A stretch of 64,000 nt of DNA, taken from assembly GCF_900100955.1 (NCBI RefSeq), contig NZ_FNCC01000010.1:222674-286673 (forward strand), given 5' to 3'. The DNA is from Lentzea fradiae. Lineage in GTDB: Bacteria > Actinomycetota > Actinomycetes > Mycobacteriales > Pseudonocardiaceae. Under the pieces are notes generated by a model. The model saw only the letters and a list, made by a program, of their open reading frames with translations, made no database searches and was not told where the DNA came from. Position numbers and translations under genes: made by a program. This document shows, piece by piece, positions 56,067 through 64,000 of this stretch (within the stretch, counting starts at the first letter, position 1; each line of letters begins with the position of its first letter).

Positions 56067-56825
56067 ATGAGCGCTGTGCACGGATCGGTCGTGGACGTGA
56101 CGACGGCGGAGGGGACCGCGGACGCCTACCTGGCGCATCCGGCCGGTGACGGGCCGTTTCCCGCGGTGCTGTTCTACATGGACGCCTTCGGGGTGCGGCC
56201 GCACCTGCGGTCGATGGCCGACCGGCTGGCCGCGCAGGGCTACGTGGTGCTGGTGCCGAACGTGTTCTACCGGGCGGGGCGGGCCCCGGTGGTGGAGCTG
56301 CCGGACTTCATCGACGAGGCGGCCAGGCCCGCGTTGTTCGCGCAGATCCTGCCGATGATGCAGAGCGTGTCGCCGGATCAGCTGATGAGCGACGCGCGCG
56401 CCTACCTGGACTGGCTGGCCGCCTCGCCGCTGGCGGCGCAGGGCCCGGTGGGGGTCACCGGCTACTGCATGGGCGCGGCGTTGGCGCTGCGCACCGCGGG
56501 CACCTACCCGGACCGGGTGGCCGCGGCGGCGGGTTTCCACGGCGCGTTCCTGGCCTCCGACGCCCCCGACAGCCCGCACCTGCTGGCCGGGTCGGTCACG
56601 GCGGAGCTGTACTTCGCGCACGCCGACCAGGACACGGCGATGCCGCCGGAGCAGATCGACAAGCTGGAGCAGGCGCTGACCGACGCGGGAGTGCGGCACC
56701 GGTGCGAGGTCTACACCGGGGCACACCACGGGTACACCCAAGCCGACACCGACGCCTACAACGCCGAGGCGACCGAACGGCACTGGACGGAGCTGCTGGC
56801 GCTGTTCGCCCGGACGCTGGGTTAA
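56067..56825 (+). CDS. dienelactone hydrolase family protein
   Basis: The 252-residue product has the dienelactone hydrolase fold: DAYLAHPAGDGPFPAVLFYM, then DAFGVRP with a Glu-like acidic site, the nucleophile Cys in VTGYCMGAALALR near residue 133, an acid in ELYFAHADQDTAMPPEQ, and the His in YTGAHHGYTQ near residue 213. The Cys nucleophile is the family mark. It may hydrolyse lactones or esters from aromatic breakdown. A good purine-rich ribosome site (GGAGGCAGGAAG) precedes the ATG. The gene is not coupled to its neighbours. Confidence 0.92.
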   Translation: MSAVHGSVVDVTTAEGTADAYLAHPAGDGPFPAVLFYMDAFGVRPHLRSMADRLAAQGYVVLVPNVFYRAGRAPVVELPDFIDEAARPALFAQILPMMQSVSPDQLMSDARAYLDWLAASPLAAQGPVGVTGYCMGAALALRTAGTYPDRVAAAAGFHGAFLASDAPDSPHLLAGSVTAELYFAHADQDTAMPPEQIDKLEQALTDAGVRHRCEVYTGAHHGYTQADTDAYNAEATERHWTELLALFARTLG

Positions 56826-56860
56826 CCGCCGTCTAACCGGGACACCGCAGGGTCGCGGTC

Positions 56861-57271
56861 GTGAGAATCGTTTCTGTCGCGGCGGCGGCCGCGTTCCTGC
56901 TGTCGGGTCTGTCCTCGGGTGTCGCGCACGCGGAGTCCGCTCCGGGGTGTGGCCCGGTGACGCAGATCGGCACCACCGCCTACATCGACCAGGGCGGTGG
57001 CCCGGTCGCGTCGGTGAAGCAGTTCAAGGGCTGCGGGAAGAACTGGGCGTACGTGTACGTGTGGGAGTCCTTCCACAGCAAGGGCTACCGGTACTACGTG
57101 ACGGCGAGCATCCTGGCGCCGGGCACGCAGGGGCATGTCAAGGGCGCGAACCGCGACCGTGAGGTGTGGTCGAAGGGCACGGACACGTTGTCGGTGTGCA
57201 CGCGCGCGCAGGGTTCGCTGGTGGACAACCCCGAGTACGCCTACACGGCGAACACGAGCCTGCGCTGCTGA
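56861..57271 (+). CDS. small secreted protein with two probable disulphides
   Basis: The 136-residue product begins with a signal peptide (RIVSVAAAAAFLLSGLSSGV, cleavage near AHA-ES) and has four mature cysteines (GCGPVTQ, GCGKNW, VCTRAQ, LRC at the very end), fitting two disulphides. The mature chain is Tyr/Trp-rich (AYVYVWESFHSKGYRYYV) and resembles actinomycete secreted proteins of unknown role. The GTG at 56861 follows CAGGGT by seven bases. It is probably a beta-rich cell-surface or secreted factor. Confidence 0.7.
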   Translation: MRIVSVAAAAAFLLSGLSSGVAHAESAPGCGPVTQIGTTAYIDQGGGPVASVKQFKGCGKNWAYVYVWESFHSKGYRYYVTASILAPGTQGHVKGANRDREVWSKGTDTLSVCTRAQGSLVDNPEYAYTANTSLRC

Positions 57272-57280
57272 GATGGGCTG

Positions 57281-58048
57281 ATGGGGAGGCCGGTGTGGGT
57301 CGCGGTGGCGGTGGTTGTCACCATCGTCGCCGTGGTCTTCGCCTTTCAGCGCAAACTCGTGTACTTCCCGTCCCCCGGCCCGGTGCCCTCCGCGGAGGAG
57401 GTGCTGCCGGGAGGGCGTGACGTCCGCCTGGTGACGGCGGACGGCCTGATCCTCGGCGGCTGGCACTTCGAGCTGCCGGACGCGCCCGCGACGGTGGTCG
57501 TGTTCCCCGGCAACGCCGGCAACCGGGAAAGCAGGGCGCCGCTGGCCCGTGAGCTGACCGCGCGCGGCCTGTCGGTGCTGCTGTTCGACTACCGCGGCTA
57601 CGGCGGCAACCCCGGCACGCCGAGCGAGGAGGGCCTGACCTACGACGCGCGGGCGGCGCTGGACCTGGTGGACGGCCCGGTCGTGTACTTCGGCGAGTCG
57701 CTGGGCGCGGCGGTGGCGGTGGAGCTCGCGACCTACCGGGCGCCGCGTGGCCTGGTGCTGCGCTCGCCGTTCACATCGCTGGCGGCGGTGGGGTCGCACC
57801 ACTACCCGTGGCTGCCGGTGCGGATGCTGTTGCAGGACAAGTTCCCGGTGGCCGAGCGGCTGGCCGGGGTTCAGGTGCCGTCGGTGGTGCTGCTGGGGAC
57901 GGCGGACTCGGTGGTGCCGCCGGCGCAGAGCCGTGAGGTGGCGACGGCGGCGCGGGCGAAGCTGGTGGAGATCGACGGCGCGGACCACAACGACGAGGTG
58001 CTGAACTCGGGTCCGCTGGTGATCGACGCGATCGTGTCGGTTTCCTGA
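57281..58048 (+). CDS. membrane-anchored alpha/beta hydrolase (BEM46/YfhR-like)
   Basis: The 255-residue product has an N-terminal membrane anchor (VWVAVAVVVTIVAVVFAFQR) and an alpha/beta hydrolase domain of the YfhR/BEM46 type: KLVYFPSPGPVP, VVVFPGNAGNRESRAPLARE, FDYRGYGGNPGTPSEEGL, the nucleophile Ser in VYFGESLGAAVAVEL, an acid in GTADSVVPPAQS and the His in DGADHNDEV. The catalytic domain probably faces the outside. It follows the small secreted-protein gene by nine bases and may share its transcript. Confidence 0.88.
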   Translation: MGRPVWVAVAVVVTIVAVVFAFQRKLVYFPSPGPVPSAEEVLPGGRDVRLVTADGLILGGWHFELPDAPATVVVFPGNAGNRESRAPLARELTARGLSVLLFDYRGYGGNPGTPSEEGLTYDARAALDLVDGPVVYFGESLGAAVAVELATYRAPRGLVLRSPFTSLAAVGSHHYPWLPVRMLLQDKFPVAERLAGVQVPSVVLLGTADSVVPPAQSREVATAARAKLVEIDGADHNDEVLNSGPLVIDAIVSVS

Positions 58049-58093
58049 CCGGCTCCACCGCACGGGTGAGGCGTTGCCGGAGAACGCCGCACA

Positions 58094-58627
58094 CTAGTGC
58101 AGGAGGCCGCGGATCACGGCGTCCAGCGGTGCGGCGAGGTGGCGCGAGAGCAGCAGCTCCTCGGAGGCGAACACCTTGGCGTCACCGAGTCGCAGCCAGA
58201 ACTGCCCTTGGACCGGTGCCTGGAGCACTTCGAGCCGGAAGACCGGCTGCCGTCCGAGTTCCTGTTCGAGGTCGCGGACGACTTCCCGGATCGTGTCGTC
58301 GAAACCGCGGCGCACGTCGTCACGGCGGCGGCTGCTTTCCGGCGAGGTGAACGCGCCCCACTCGCGGTAGGCGGCGCGCAGGCCCTCGGGCAGGCCGAGG
58401 GGTTCGCGGCCGGGTCCGCTGGCGGTGCACTCGCGCCACCAGCGGCCCCAGTCCTGTGCGAGCTCCGGCGGCGACACCGCCGCCTTCCGCCGCGGCACGG
58501 GCGGTGTCAGCGGCGGGATGGCGTCGGCGGCCGGGCCGCTGATGCCCAGCGCGTCACGGACGAACAGGGCGTAGGTGCCGCCGTCGCCGCAGGAGATCTG
58601 CCACGTGGAATTGCCCGCGAGGTTCAT
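58094..58627 (-). CDS. hypothetical protein, 177 residues
   Basis: The product has no signal peptide or recognised domain. It starts NLAGNSTWQISCGDGGTYAL, has a Pro-rich segment (IPPLTPPVPRRKAAVSPPEL), a middle with W-rich WGRWWRECTASG, and a C-terminal mixed region (QFWLRLGDAKVFASEELLLS). The codon usage is normal. It lies 24 bp downstream of the HrpA gene on the same strand and may be co-transcribed. Homologues in related actinomycetes are likely, but I cannot name the family. Confidence 0.6.
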   Translation of the reverse strand: MNLAGNSTWQISCGDGGTYALFVRDALGISGPAADAIPPLTPPVPRRKAAVSPPELAQDWGRWWRECTASGPGREPLGLPEGLRAAYREWGAFTSPESSRRRDDVRRGFDDTIREVVRDLEQELGRQPVFRLEVLQAPVQGQFWLRLGDAKVFASEELLLSRHLAAPLDAVIRGLLH

Positions 58628-58651
58628 GCTCCACGGTATCGGCTCGTGCAG

Positions 58652-61600
58652 TCACAGAGGTACGGCGTCGAGGGCCTTGTAGATCCTCTTGTCGCTGACG
58701 GTGTAGCGGGTGCCGATGGTCTGCGCGAAGTACGACAGCCGCAGCTCCTCGATCATCCACCGGATCTCGTCGAGCTCGGGTGAGGGCTCGTCGGCCGGGG
58801 TCTGGGCGCGCAGCTCCCGGTACTCGGCGTGGACCTGGTGGACCTTGGCGGTCCACTCGAGGTCGCGGCGCGGGTTCTCGGGCAGCTTCTCGATGCGCCG
58901 CGCGATGCCCTTGAGGTAGCGCACGAGGTCGGGCAGCCGGTCGTAGCCGGTGCGGGTGACGAACCCCTTGTACACCAGCGCGTCGAGCTGCGCGCGGATG
59001 TCGCTGACCGAGTCCGGCGCGCCGGTGAGGCCGGAGAGCTTGAGCTCGGCGTCGTGGGCGGCTTCGAGGACCTTGCGGACCTCCTGCACGACGACCCAGG
59101 TGGTGTCGTTGAGCGCGGCCTGCACCTTGCGCAGCTGCGCGGCGTAGCTGCGGGCGTCCCAGGCGGGCTCGCCCATGAGCCGGTCGACGGCGGCCATGAT
59201 GCAGTCGGCGAGCAGCGCGGCGACACCGCCGTGGGGGTTGCGGGTCAGGGCGAGCTTGGCGGCGTTGTCGAGGTGCCGCTGCAGGTGCTTGACGGGCGAG
59301 TTCACGCCCAGCAGCAGGAGTCTGCGCACGCCGCGGCGGTGCGCGTAGGTCTGCCGGCCGGGGGTGTCGAGGACCTTGACCGCGACGGTGTCGCCCTGGT
59401 CGACCAGCGACGGGTAGGCGGTGACGGTGATGCCGGACTGCCGTTGCTCGATGGTGCGGGGCAGGGTGCCGACGTCCCAGGTCGTCAGGCCGGTGCGTTC
59501 GAGGTGCCCGGCGGCCTGCGACAGCGACTCGCGGACCTCGTCGCGCAGCTTGGCCTTGAGCGCGGCGATGTCCTTGCCCTCGGCGAGGGTGCGGTCGTTG
59601 TCGTCGACGACCTGGAAGGTGAGCTTGAGGTGGTCGGGGACGGCGTCGAGCTGCCAGTCCTCGCGGTGCACGGTGACGCCGGTGAGGGCTTTGAGCTCGC
59701 GTTCGACGCCGGCCAGCAGTGACGTGTCCTCGGGCTTGATGCGGGCGAGGACGGCGGTGGCGACGTCGGGGACGGGCACGAAGTTGCGGCGGATCTGCTT
59801 GGGCAGCGACCGGATCAGCGCGACCACGAGGTCGTGGCGCAGGCCGGGGATCTGCCAGGAGAACGCGTCGTCGTCCAGGGTGGTCAGCGCGGGCAGCGGC
59901 AGCTTCACGGTGACGCCGTCGTTCTTCGTGCCCGGCTCGAAGTGGTAGCTCAGCGGCAGCGTCAGCTCGCCCTGGCGCCACTGGTCCGGGTACGCCTCGG
60001 GACTGACGCCGGCCCGGTCGTTGACCAGCATCTCCTTGGTGAAGGTCAGCTGGTTCTTGTCCTTCTGCTTCTTCCACCACGAGTCGAAGTGCCGGGCGGA
60101 GACGACCTCGGCGGGCACGCGCTGGTCGTAGAACTCGAACAGCGTCTCCTCGTCCACGACGATGTCACGCCGCCGCGCCCGGTTCTCCAGCTCGCCGACC
60201 TCGTCGAGCAGCGCGCGGTTGGTGTGGAAGAACCGGTGGTGCGTGGTCCACTCGCCCTGCACGAGCGCGTGCCGGATGAACAGCTCGCGGCTCAGGCCGG
60301 GGTCGATGCGCCCGTAGCTGACCTTGCGGCCGGCGACGATCGGCACCCCGTACAGCGTCACCTTCTCCAGGGCGACGACGCTGCCGCGCCTGGCTTCCCA
60401 GTGGGGTTCGGAGTACTGGCGTTTGACGACGTGCTCACCGAGCCGCTCGGCCCATTCGGGTTCGATCCTGGCGACGATGCGTCCCCACAGGCGGCTGGTC
60501 TCGACGAGCTCGGCGGCCATCACCCACTGCGGTGGTTTCTTGGCGAGGGCGGAGCCGGGGAAGATCGCGAACTTGGCGTTGCGGGCGCCGAGGAACTCCG
60601 TGAGCGGACGGCGTTTCTCGTTCGGCGCCTGCTTCTTCAGCACGTCCTTGACGCCGATGTGGCTGAGCAGCCCGGACAGCAGCGCGATGTGGATGTTGCG
60701 CGGCTCGCCCGGCTGGTCGCCCAGGTGCATGCCGATCTGCTTGGCGACCTGGCGCAGCTGCAGGTAGATGTCCTGCCACTCGCGGACCCGCAGGTAGTTG
60801 AGGAACTCGTTCTTGCACAGCTTGCGGAACTGGTTGCCGCTGAGCTCCTTCTGCTTCTCGCGCAGGTACTCCCACAGGTTCAGGAACGTGACGAAGTCCG
60901 ACTCCTTGTCCACGAACCTGGCGTGCTGCTGCGTGGCGGCCTCCTGCTGGTCGGCGGGCCGTTCGCGGGGGTCCTGGATGGACAGCGCGGCGGCGATGAC
61001 CATGACCTCGCGCAGGCAGCCGTTCGCGTCGGCCTCCAGCACCATGCGCCCCAGCCGGGGGTCGACGGGCAGCTGGGCGAGCTTGCGGCCGGTCGGGGTG
61101 AGCGTCTTCTCGGCGGCGTTGATCGCGCCGAGCTCCTGCAGCAGGCCGATGCCGTCGTTGATGTTGCGGGAGTCCGGCGGGTCGATGAACGGGAACTTCG
61201 CGACGTCGCCGAGGCCGATGGCGGTCATCTGCAGGATGACGCTGGCGAGGTTGGTGCGCAGGATCTCCGCGTCGGTGAACTCCGGGCGTGCCTCGAAGTC
61301 CTCCTCGGAGTACAGGCGGATGCAGATGCCTTCGCTGACGCGGCCGCAGCGGCCCTTGCGCTGGTTGGCCGACGCCTGGCTGATCGGCTCGATCGGCAGC
61401 CGCTGCACCTTGAGGCGGTGGCTGTAGCGGGAGATGCGGGCGTTGCCGGGGTCGATGACGTACTTGATGCCCGGCACCGTGAGGCTGGTCTCGGCGACGT
61501 TGGTGGCGAGCACCACGCGGCGTCCGGTGTGGCGCTGGAAGACCCGGTGCTGCTCCCCCACCGACAACCGCGCGTACAGCGGCAGGATCTCGGTGTTCTT

Positions 61601-62518
61601 CAGGTCCTCTGCTTTGAGGGCGTCGGCGGTGTCGCGGATCTCCCGTTCGCCGGACAGGAACACCAGGACGTCGCCGGGGCCTTCGGCCTGCAGCTCGCGC
61701 ACGGCGCTGACGATGCCCTGGATCTGGTCGTCGTCCTCCTCCAGCGGCCGGTAGCGGGTCTCGACGGGGTAGGTGCGGCCGGAGACCTCGATGATCGGGG
61801 CGTCGCCGAAGTGCTGGCTGAACCGCTGCGGGTCGATGGTCGCGGAGGTGATGACGACTTTGAGGTCGGGGCGGCGCGGCAGCAGCTGCTTGAGGTAGCC
61901 GAGCAGGAAGTCGACGTTGAGGCTGCGTTCGTGGGCCTCGTCGATGATGATCGTGTCGTAGCGGCTCAGCGTCCGGTCGGTCTGGATCTCGGCGAGCAGG
62001 ATGCCGTCGGTCATGAGCTTGACCAGCGTGTCGTCACCGGACTGGTCGGTGAAGCGGACCTTGTAGCCGACGGTGTCGCCGAGCTTGGTGCCCAGCTCCT
62101 CGGCGACGCGTTCGGCGACGGTGCGGGCGGCGATGCGCCGCGGCTGGGTGTGGCCGATCTGGCCGGTGATCCCGCGGCCCAGCTCCAGGCAGATCTTGGG
62201 CAGCTGGGTGGTCTTGCCGGAGCCGGTCTCGCCCGCGACGATCACGACCTGGTGCCGGGCGATGAGCTCCTTGATGTCGTCCTTGCGCTGGCTGACGGGC
62301 AGCTCGGCGGGATAGCTGATTCTGGGGACGGACTCCCTGCGCACGGTGACCTTCAGGGCCGCCTCGTCGATCAGGCCCGCGATCTCCTCGGTGATCTTGC
62401 GGCGGGCCATGGGGTCTTTGACCTTGCGTACGCCGTCGAGGCGCCTGGCCAGCCTGCGTTGATCACGCGGCATGAGCTCGGGCAGGCGTTGGTGCAGTTC
62501 AGCGAGCGGGGTGTCCAT
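58652..62518 (-). CDS. hrpA: DEAH-box ATP-dependent RNA helicase HrpA
   Basis: The 1288-residue product has the length and domains of HrpA: the RecA1 domain with GETGSGKTTQLP (residues 96-107) and DEAH at 193-196 (IIIDEAHERSLNVDFLLGYL), motif III SATID, a second RecA domain with QRKGRCGRVSEGICIRLYSE, the HA2/OB-fold region (GSALAKKPPQWVMAAELVET), and the long C-terminal DUF3418 extension typical of HrpA. It unwinds RNA duplexes in an ATP-dependent way and is linked to mRNA processing and translation rescue. The ATG at 62518 fits the family start. It stands alone upstream of a hypothetical gene. Confidence 0.97.
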   Translation of the reverse strand: MDTPLAELHQRLPELMPRDQRRLARRLDGVRKVKDPMARRKITEEIAGLIDEAALKVTVRRESVPRISYPAELPVSQRKDDIKELIARHQVVIVAGETGSGKTTQLPKICLELGRGITGQIGHTQPRRIAARTVAERVAEELGTKLGDTVGYKVRFTDQSGDDTLVKLMTDGILLAEIQTDRTLSRYDTIIIDEAHERSLNVDFLLGYLKQLLPRRPDLKVVITSATIDPQRFSQHFGDAPIIEVSGRTYPVETRYRPLEEDDDQIQGIVSAVRELQAEGPGDVLVFLSGEREIRDTADALKAEDLKNTEILPLYARLSVGEQHRVFQRHTGRRVVLATNVAETSLTVPGIKYVIDPGNARISRYSHRLKVQRLPIEPISQASANQRKGRCGRVSEGICIRLYSEEDFEARPEFTDAEILRTNLASVILQMTAIGLGDVAKFPFIDPPDSRNINDGIGLLQELGAINAAEKTLTPTGRKLAQLPVDPRLGRMVLEADANGCLREVMVIAAALSIQDPRERPADQQEAATQQHARFVDKESDFVTFLNLWEYLREKQKELSGNQFRKLCKNEFLNYLRVREWQDIYLQLRQVAKQIGMHLGDQPGEPRNIHIALLSGLLSHIGVKDVLKKQAPNEKRRPLTEFLGARNAKFAIFPGSALAKKPPQWVMAAELVETSRLWGRIVARIEPEWAERLGEHVVKRQYSEPHWEARRGSVVALEKVTLYGVPIVAGRKVSYGRIDPGLSRELFIRHALVQGEWTTHHRFFHTNRALLDEVGELENRARRRDIVVDEETLFEFYDQRVPAEVVSARHFDSWWKKQKDKNQLTFTKEMLVNDRAGVSPEAYPDQWRQGELTLPLSYHFEPGTKNDGVTVKLPLPALTTLDDDAFSWQIPGLRHDLVVALIRSLPKQIRRNFVPVPDVATAVLARIKPEDTSLLAGVERELKALTGVTVHREDWQLDAVPDHLKLTFQVVDDNDRTLAEGKDIAALKAKLRDEVRESLSQAAGHLERTGLTTWDVGTLPRTIEQRQSGITVTAYPSLVDQGDTVAVKVLDTPGRQTYAHRRGVRRLLLLGVNSPVKHLQRHLDNAAKLALTRNPHGGVAALLADCIMAAVDRLMGEPAWDARSYAAQLRKVQAALNDTTWVVVQEVRKVLEAAHDAELKLSGLTGAPDSVSDIRAQLDALVYKGFVTRTGYDRLPDLVRYLKGIARRIEKLPENPRRDLEWTAKVHQVHAEYRELRAQTPADEPSPELDEIRWMIEELRLSYFAQTIGTRYTVSDKRIYKALDAVPL

Positions 62519-62708
62519 TTGGGTTCCAGGATAGTCAGGCCGTGCGAATCGTTCGCGCCAATAACCTCCCGCACGGGTCCGGCCGGCTCGCGGGCCCGGC
62601 GGCGCCCGGTTCCGCTCCTGGCGCGGCAGCACCGTTCCGACCGTGCGCTGACCTGCGGTGATGCCGGGGCGTCCGAAATTGTCAGACCCTGTCGCTAGCG
62701 TGCTCGGC

Positions 62709-63269
62709 ATGGACCTGAACGCGTTCTGGGGCCTGCTGGAGTCCTCCGCCCGGGAGACCTCCGGCCAGGACGAGCGGCTGGAGTGGCTGACGGCCGCTCT
62801 GGCGGCGCTGCCCGCCGAGGAGGTGGTGCGCTTCGCGGTGCTGCTCGACCGGACGCGGCGCCGGGTCGACACGTGGGAGCACTGGCAGGCGGCCGACGTG
62901 ATCTGCGGCGGGTTGTGCTCGGACGACGGGTTCTTCTACTTCCAGGCGTGGCTGGCCGGTCAGGGGCGGGCGGTGTTCGAGGCGGTGGCGGCGTCGCCGG
63001 ACGCGCTGGCCGACGTGGCGCACGTCCGGTTCCTGGCCTCGCGTGGTGGCGTGCACGCGTGGGCGGACGAGGACTGGCCGGACTGGGAGGGCCTCGACCA
63101 CGTCGCGGCCGACGCGTTCGACGGTGACCTGGAGGAGGTGCTGGCCGGGCGCGGGTGGGTACGGCTGGCGTCGCCGGAGCCGGCGGGCGAGCAGTTCGAC
63201 TTCGCGGACCCGGCGCAGATCGCGGCGCGCGTTCCCCGGCTGGGTGCGCTGTTCGGGAAGGTGGCGTGA
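62709..63269 (+). CDS. DUF4240 protein
   Basis: The 186-residue product matches DUF4240: MDLNAFWGLLESSARETSGQ, LAALPAEEVVRFAVLLDRTR, and the conserved WQAADVICGGLCSDDGFFYF, then QAWLAGQGRAVFEAVAASPD. The function is unknown; in some genomes DUF4240 proteins accompany molybdate metabolism or WGR-domain proteins. TAGCGT (62696-62701) is seven bases before the ATG at 62709, giving a leaderless mRNA. Its stop overlaps the next gene's ATG (TGATG), so the two products are coupled. Confidence 0.88.
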   Translation: MDLNAFWGLLESSARETSGQDERLEWLTAALAALPAEEVVRFAVLLDRTRRRVDTWEHWQAADVICGGLCSDDGFFYFQAWLAGQGRAVFEAVAASPDALADVAHVRFLASRGGVHAWADEDWPDWEGLDHVAADAFDGDLEEVLAGRGWVRLASPEPAGEQFDFADPAQIAARVPRLGALFGKVA

Positions 63270-63643
63270 TGGACGGCTCTGTCGCGGAGCAGGCGAATGG
63301 TTCGGTGAACGAGCCGGTGACCGTGCCGGTCGACGTCGTGGTGTGGCGGGCTCCCGGTCCGGCGTCGTCGGCGGAGGCGGCGGCCCGGTACGCGGAGCTG
63401 CGGTCCTCGCCGCTGGGGGCGTTCGAGCCGTCGGTGGCGGCGTTCGTGCGCGAGTTACGCCAGACGTCACCGGATCCGGCTTCGCCGGTGACGTGGGACC
63501 AGGCGCTGACGGTGGCCACGGACGCGGTGATCGTGCACGTGGTGTGGCCGGCCCGGCAGCGGGTGCTGGACCTGGTGGCGTTGCTGGCGGCCCGGCACGG
63601 CCTGGTGTGCTACGAGCCGGCCCGCCAGGCGGCGATGTCCTGA
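63269..63643 (+). CDS. hypothetical protein coupled to the DUF4240 gene
   Basis: The 124-residue product starts MDGSVAEQANGSVNEPVTVP and then has VDVVVWRAPGPASSAEAAAR, a segment of the kind seen in short DUF4240-linked proteins, and ends VVWPARQRVLDLVALLAARH with GLVCYEPARQAAMS. It has no signal or membrane helix. It is translated with the DUF4240 protein by TGATG overlap and its last 34 bases overlap the convergent adenosine deaminase gene. A partner role for the DUF4240 protein is likely but unproven. Confidence 0.7.
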   Translation: MDGSVAEQANGSVNEPVTVPVDVVVWRAPGPASSAEAAARYAELRSSPLGAFEPSVAAFVRELRQTSPDPASPVTWDQALTVATDAVIVHVVWPARQRVLDLVALLAARHGLVCYEPARQAAMS

Positions 63644-64000
63644 CGCAGCGCCGCCTTCGTGGCGGCGGGGGCGAAGGAGGCGTCGGCGGCGTTGGCCGCG
63701 AGCACGGCCAGGGTGTCGTCGTCGAGGCCGAGCTGCTCGCGCAGGAGCCGGTACTCGCCGGTGAGCGTGGTGCCGGTGGTGGACGGGATGTCGGTGTTGA
63801 CCGTGACGGTCAGGCCGGCGTCGAGCAGGTGCGGCAGCGGATGAGAGGAGAACGACCCGACCAGTCCCAACGCGACGTTGGACGACGGACAGACTTCGAG
63901 CGGTATCGCGCGGTCGCGCAGCAGGGCGACGACCTCCGGGTCCTCCAGGGCGCGGAACCCGTGCCCGATCCGGTCGGCGAGCCCGACGGTGACGGCCTCG
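63610..64000 (-). CDS. add: adenosine deaminase, C-terminal part (5' end beyond window)
   Basis: The 130 visible residues are the C-terminal third of an adenosine/AMP deaminase-family enzyme. They include RIGHGFRAL (a His of the active site), IPLEVCPSSNVALG, LLDAGLTVTVNTDIPSTTGT with the metal-binding Asp region, and LTGEYRLLREQLGL. The enzyme deaminates adenosine to inosine in purine salvage. The Asn-Thr-Asp sequence NTDIPS replaces the more usual NTDDP(A/S), a minor variant. The start lies outside the window. It overlaps the convergent gene by 34 bases. Confidence 0.9.
   Translation of the reverse strand, partial: EAVTVGLADRIGHGFRALEDPEVVALLRDRAIPLEVCPSSNVALGLVGSFSSHPLPHLLDAGLTVTVNTDIPSTTGTTLTGEYRLLREQLGLDDDTLAVLAANAADASFAPAATKAALRQDIAAWRAGS

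Noticed and set aside
59834..62698. Open frame of more than 950 codons on the plus strand opposite the HrpA gene
   Set aside because: It is the antisense shadow of hrpA, Val/Leu/Asp-rich and without domains; the minus-strand frame has all helicase motifs.
1..64000. CRISPR arrays, tRNA and rRNA genes
   Set aside because: No regularly spaced repeats, no T-loop-like conserved sequence in a plausible cloverleaf, and no rRNA blocks were seen by eye; a covariance-model search would be needed to be certain.

Overview
The window is dense, very GC-rich actinobacterial chromosome. Nearly all codons end in G or C, many genes start with GTG, and a TANNNT box often lies 6-8 nt before the start codon, as in leaderless transcripts. 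A glnX-glnH-pknG operon, an Scr1-type regulator with its DUF397 partner, a mycothiol-type DinB protein and many TetR, ArsR, AraC and ECF sigma regulators all point to a filamentous actinomycete, probably Pseudonocardiaceae (Lentzea/Saccharothrix/Actinosynnema-like). That placement is inferred from gene content and was not tested by alignment. I see no rRNA, tRNA, CRISPR array, integrase or transposase.

Layout. 1-6.4 kb: peptide turnover, with a truncated oligopeptide-binding lipoprotein-type protein, a DppA-like D-aminopeptidase, an M20 peptidase and a secreted M14 carboxypeptidase. 6.4-9.5 kb: an FAD monooxygenase divergent from its TetR regulator with two 19-bp operators, a hydrolase and a small secreted protein. 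9.5-13.5 kb: accessory-looking, with a Cys-rich pentapeptide-repeat protein, a zinc-knuckle coiled-coil protein, a gap with a 15-bp hairpin and a micro-ORF, and a 525-residue protein whose DNA is visibly less GC-rich and whose N-terminus resembles proteins associated with contractile injection systems. 13.5-16.9 kb: small regulatory units (TetR/FBP protein; SRPBCC-ArsR with palindromic operators; Scr1-DUF397). 17-20.3 kb: a very large membrane M48 protease and its partner. 20.4-28.6 kb: TetR/alcohol dehydrogenase, DsbA-VKOR thiol oxidation, DeoR-HAD divergent from MFS-RraA, and VOC-YCII. 28.6-34 kb: a subtilisin, racemase, DinB and AraC genes, and a decayed oxidoreductase tail. 34-46 kb: an ECF42-type sigma factor with a shrunken YCII partner, TetR-NmrA, stress and detoxification genes, an ECF sigma factor with a membrane partner, zinc microproteins, an SDR and a WYL regulator. 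46-50.6 kb: an SNF2-SWIM-DUF2238 operon divergent from a TetR paralogue. 50.7-56 kb: glnX-glnH-pknG-PP2C, a nutrient-sensing Ser/Thr kinase module with a candidate cognate phosphatase. 56-64 kb: hydrolases, the HrpA helicase, a DUF4240 pair and the end of an adenosine deaminase gene.

Many neighbours are translationally coupled (ATGA, GTGA or TGATG overlaps), so the operon structure is fairly clear. Several promoters carry exact inverted repeats that link regulators to targets. The clearest case is a pair of paralogous TetR regulators 12 kb apart that share a CCGTA-N5-TACGG operator. Functions come from motif reading; no database search or alignment was run.
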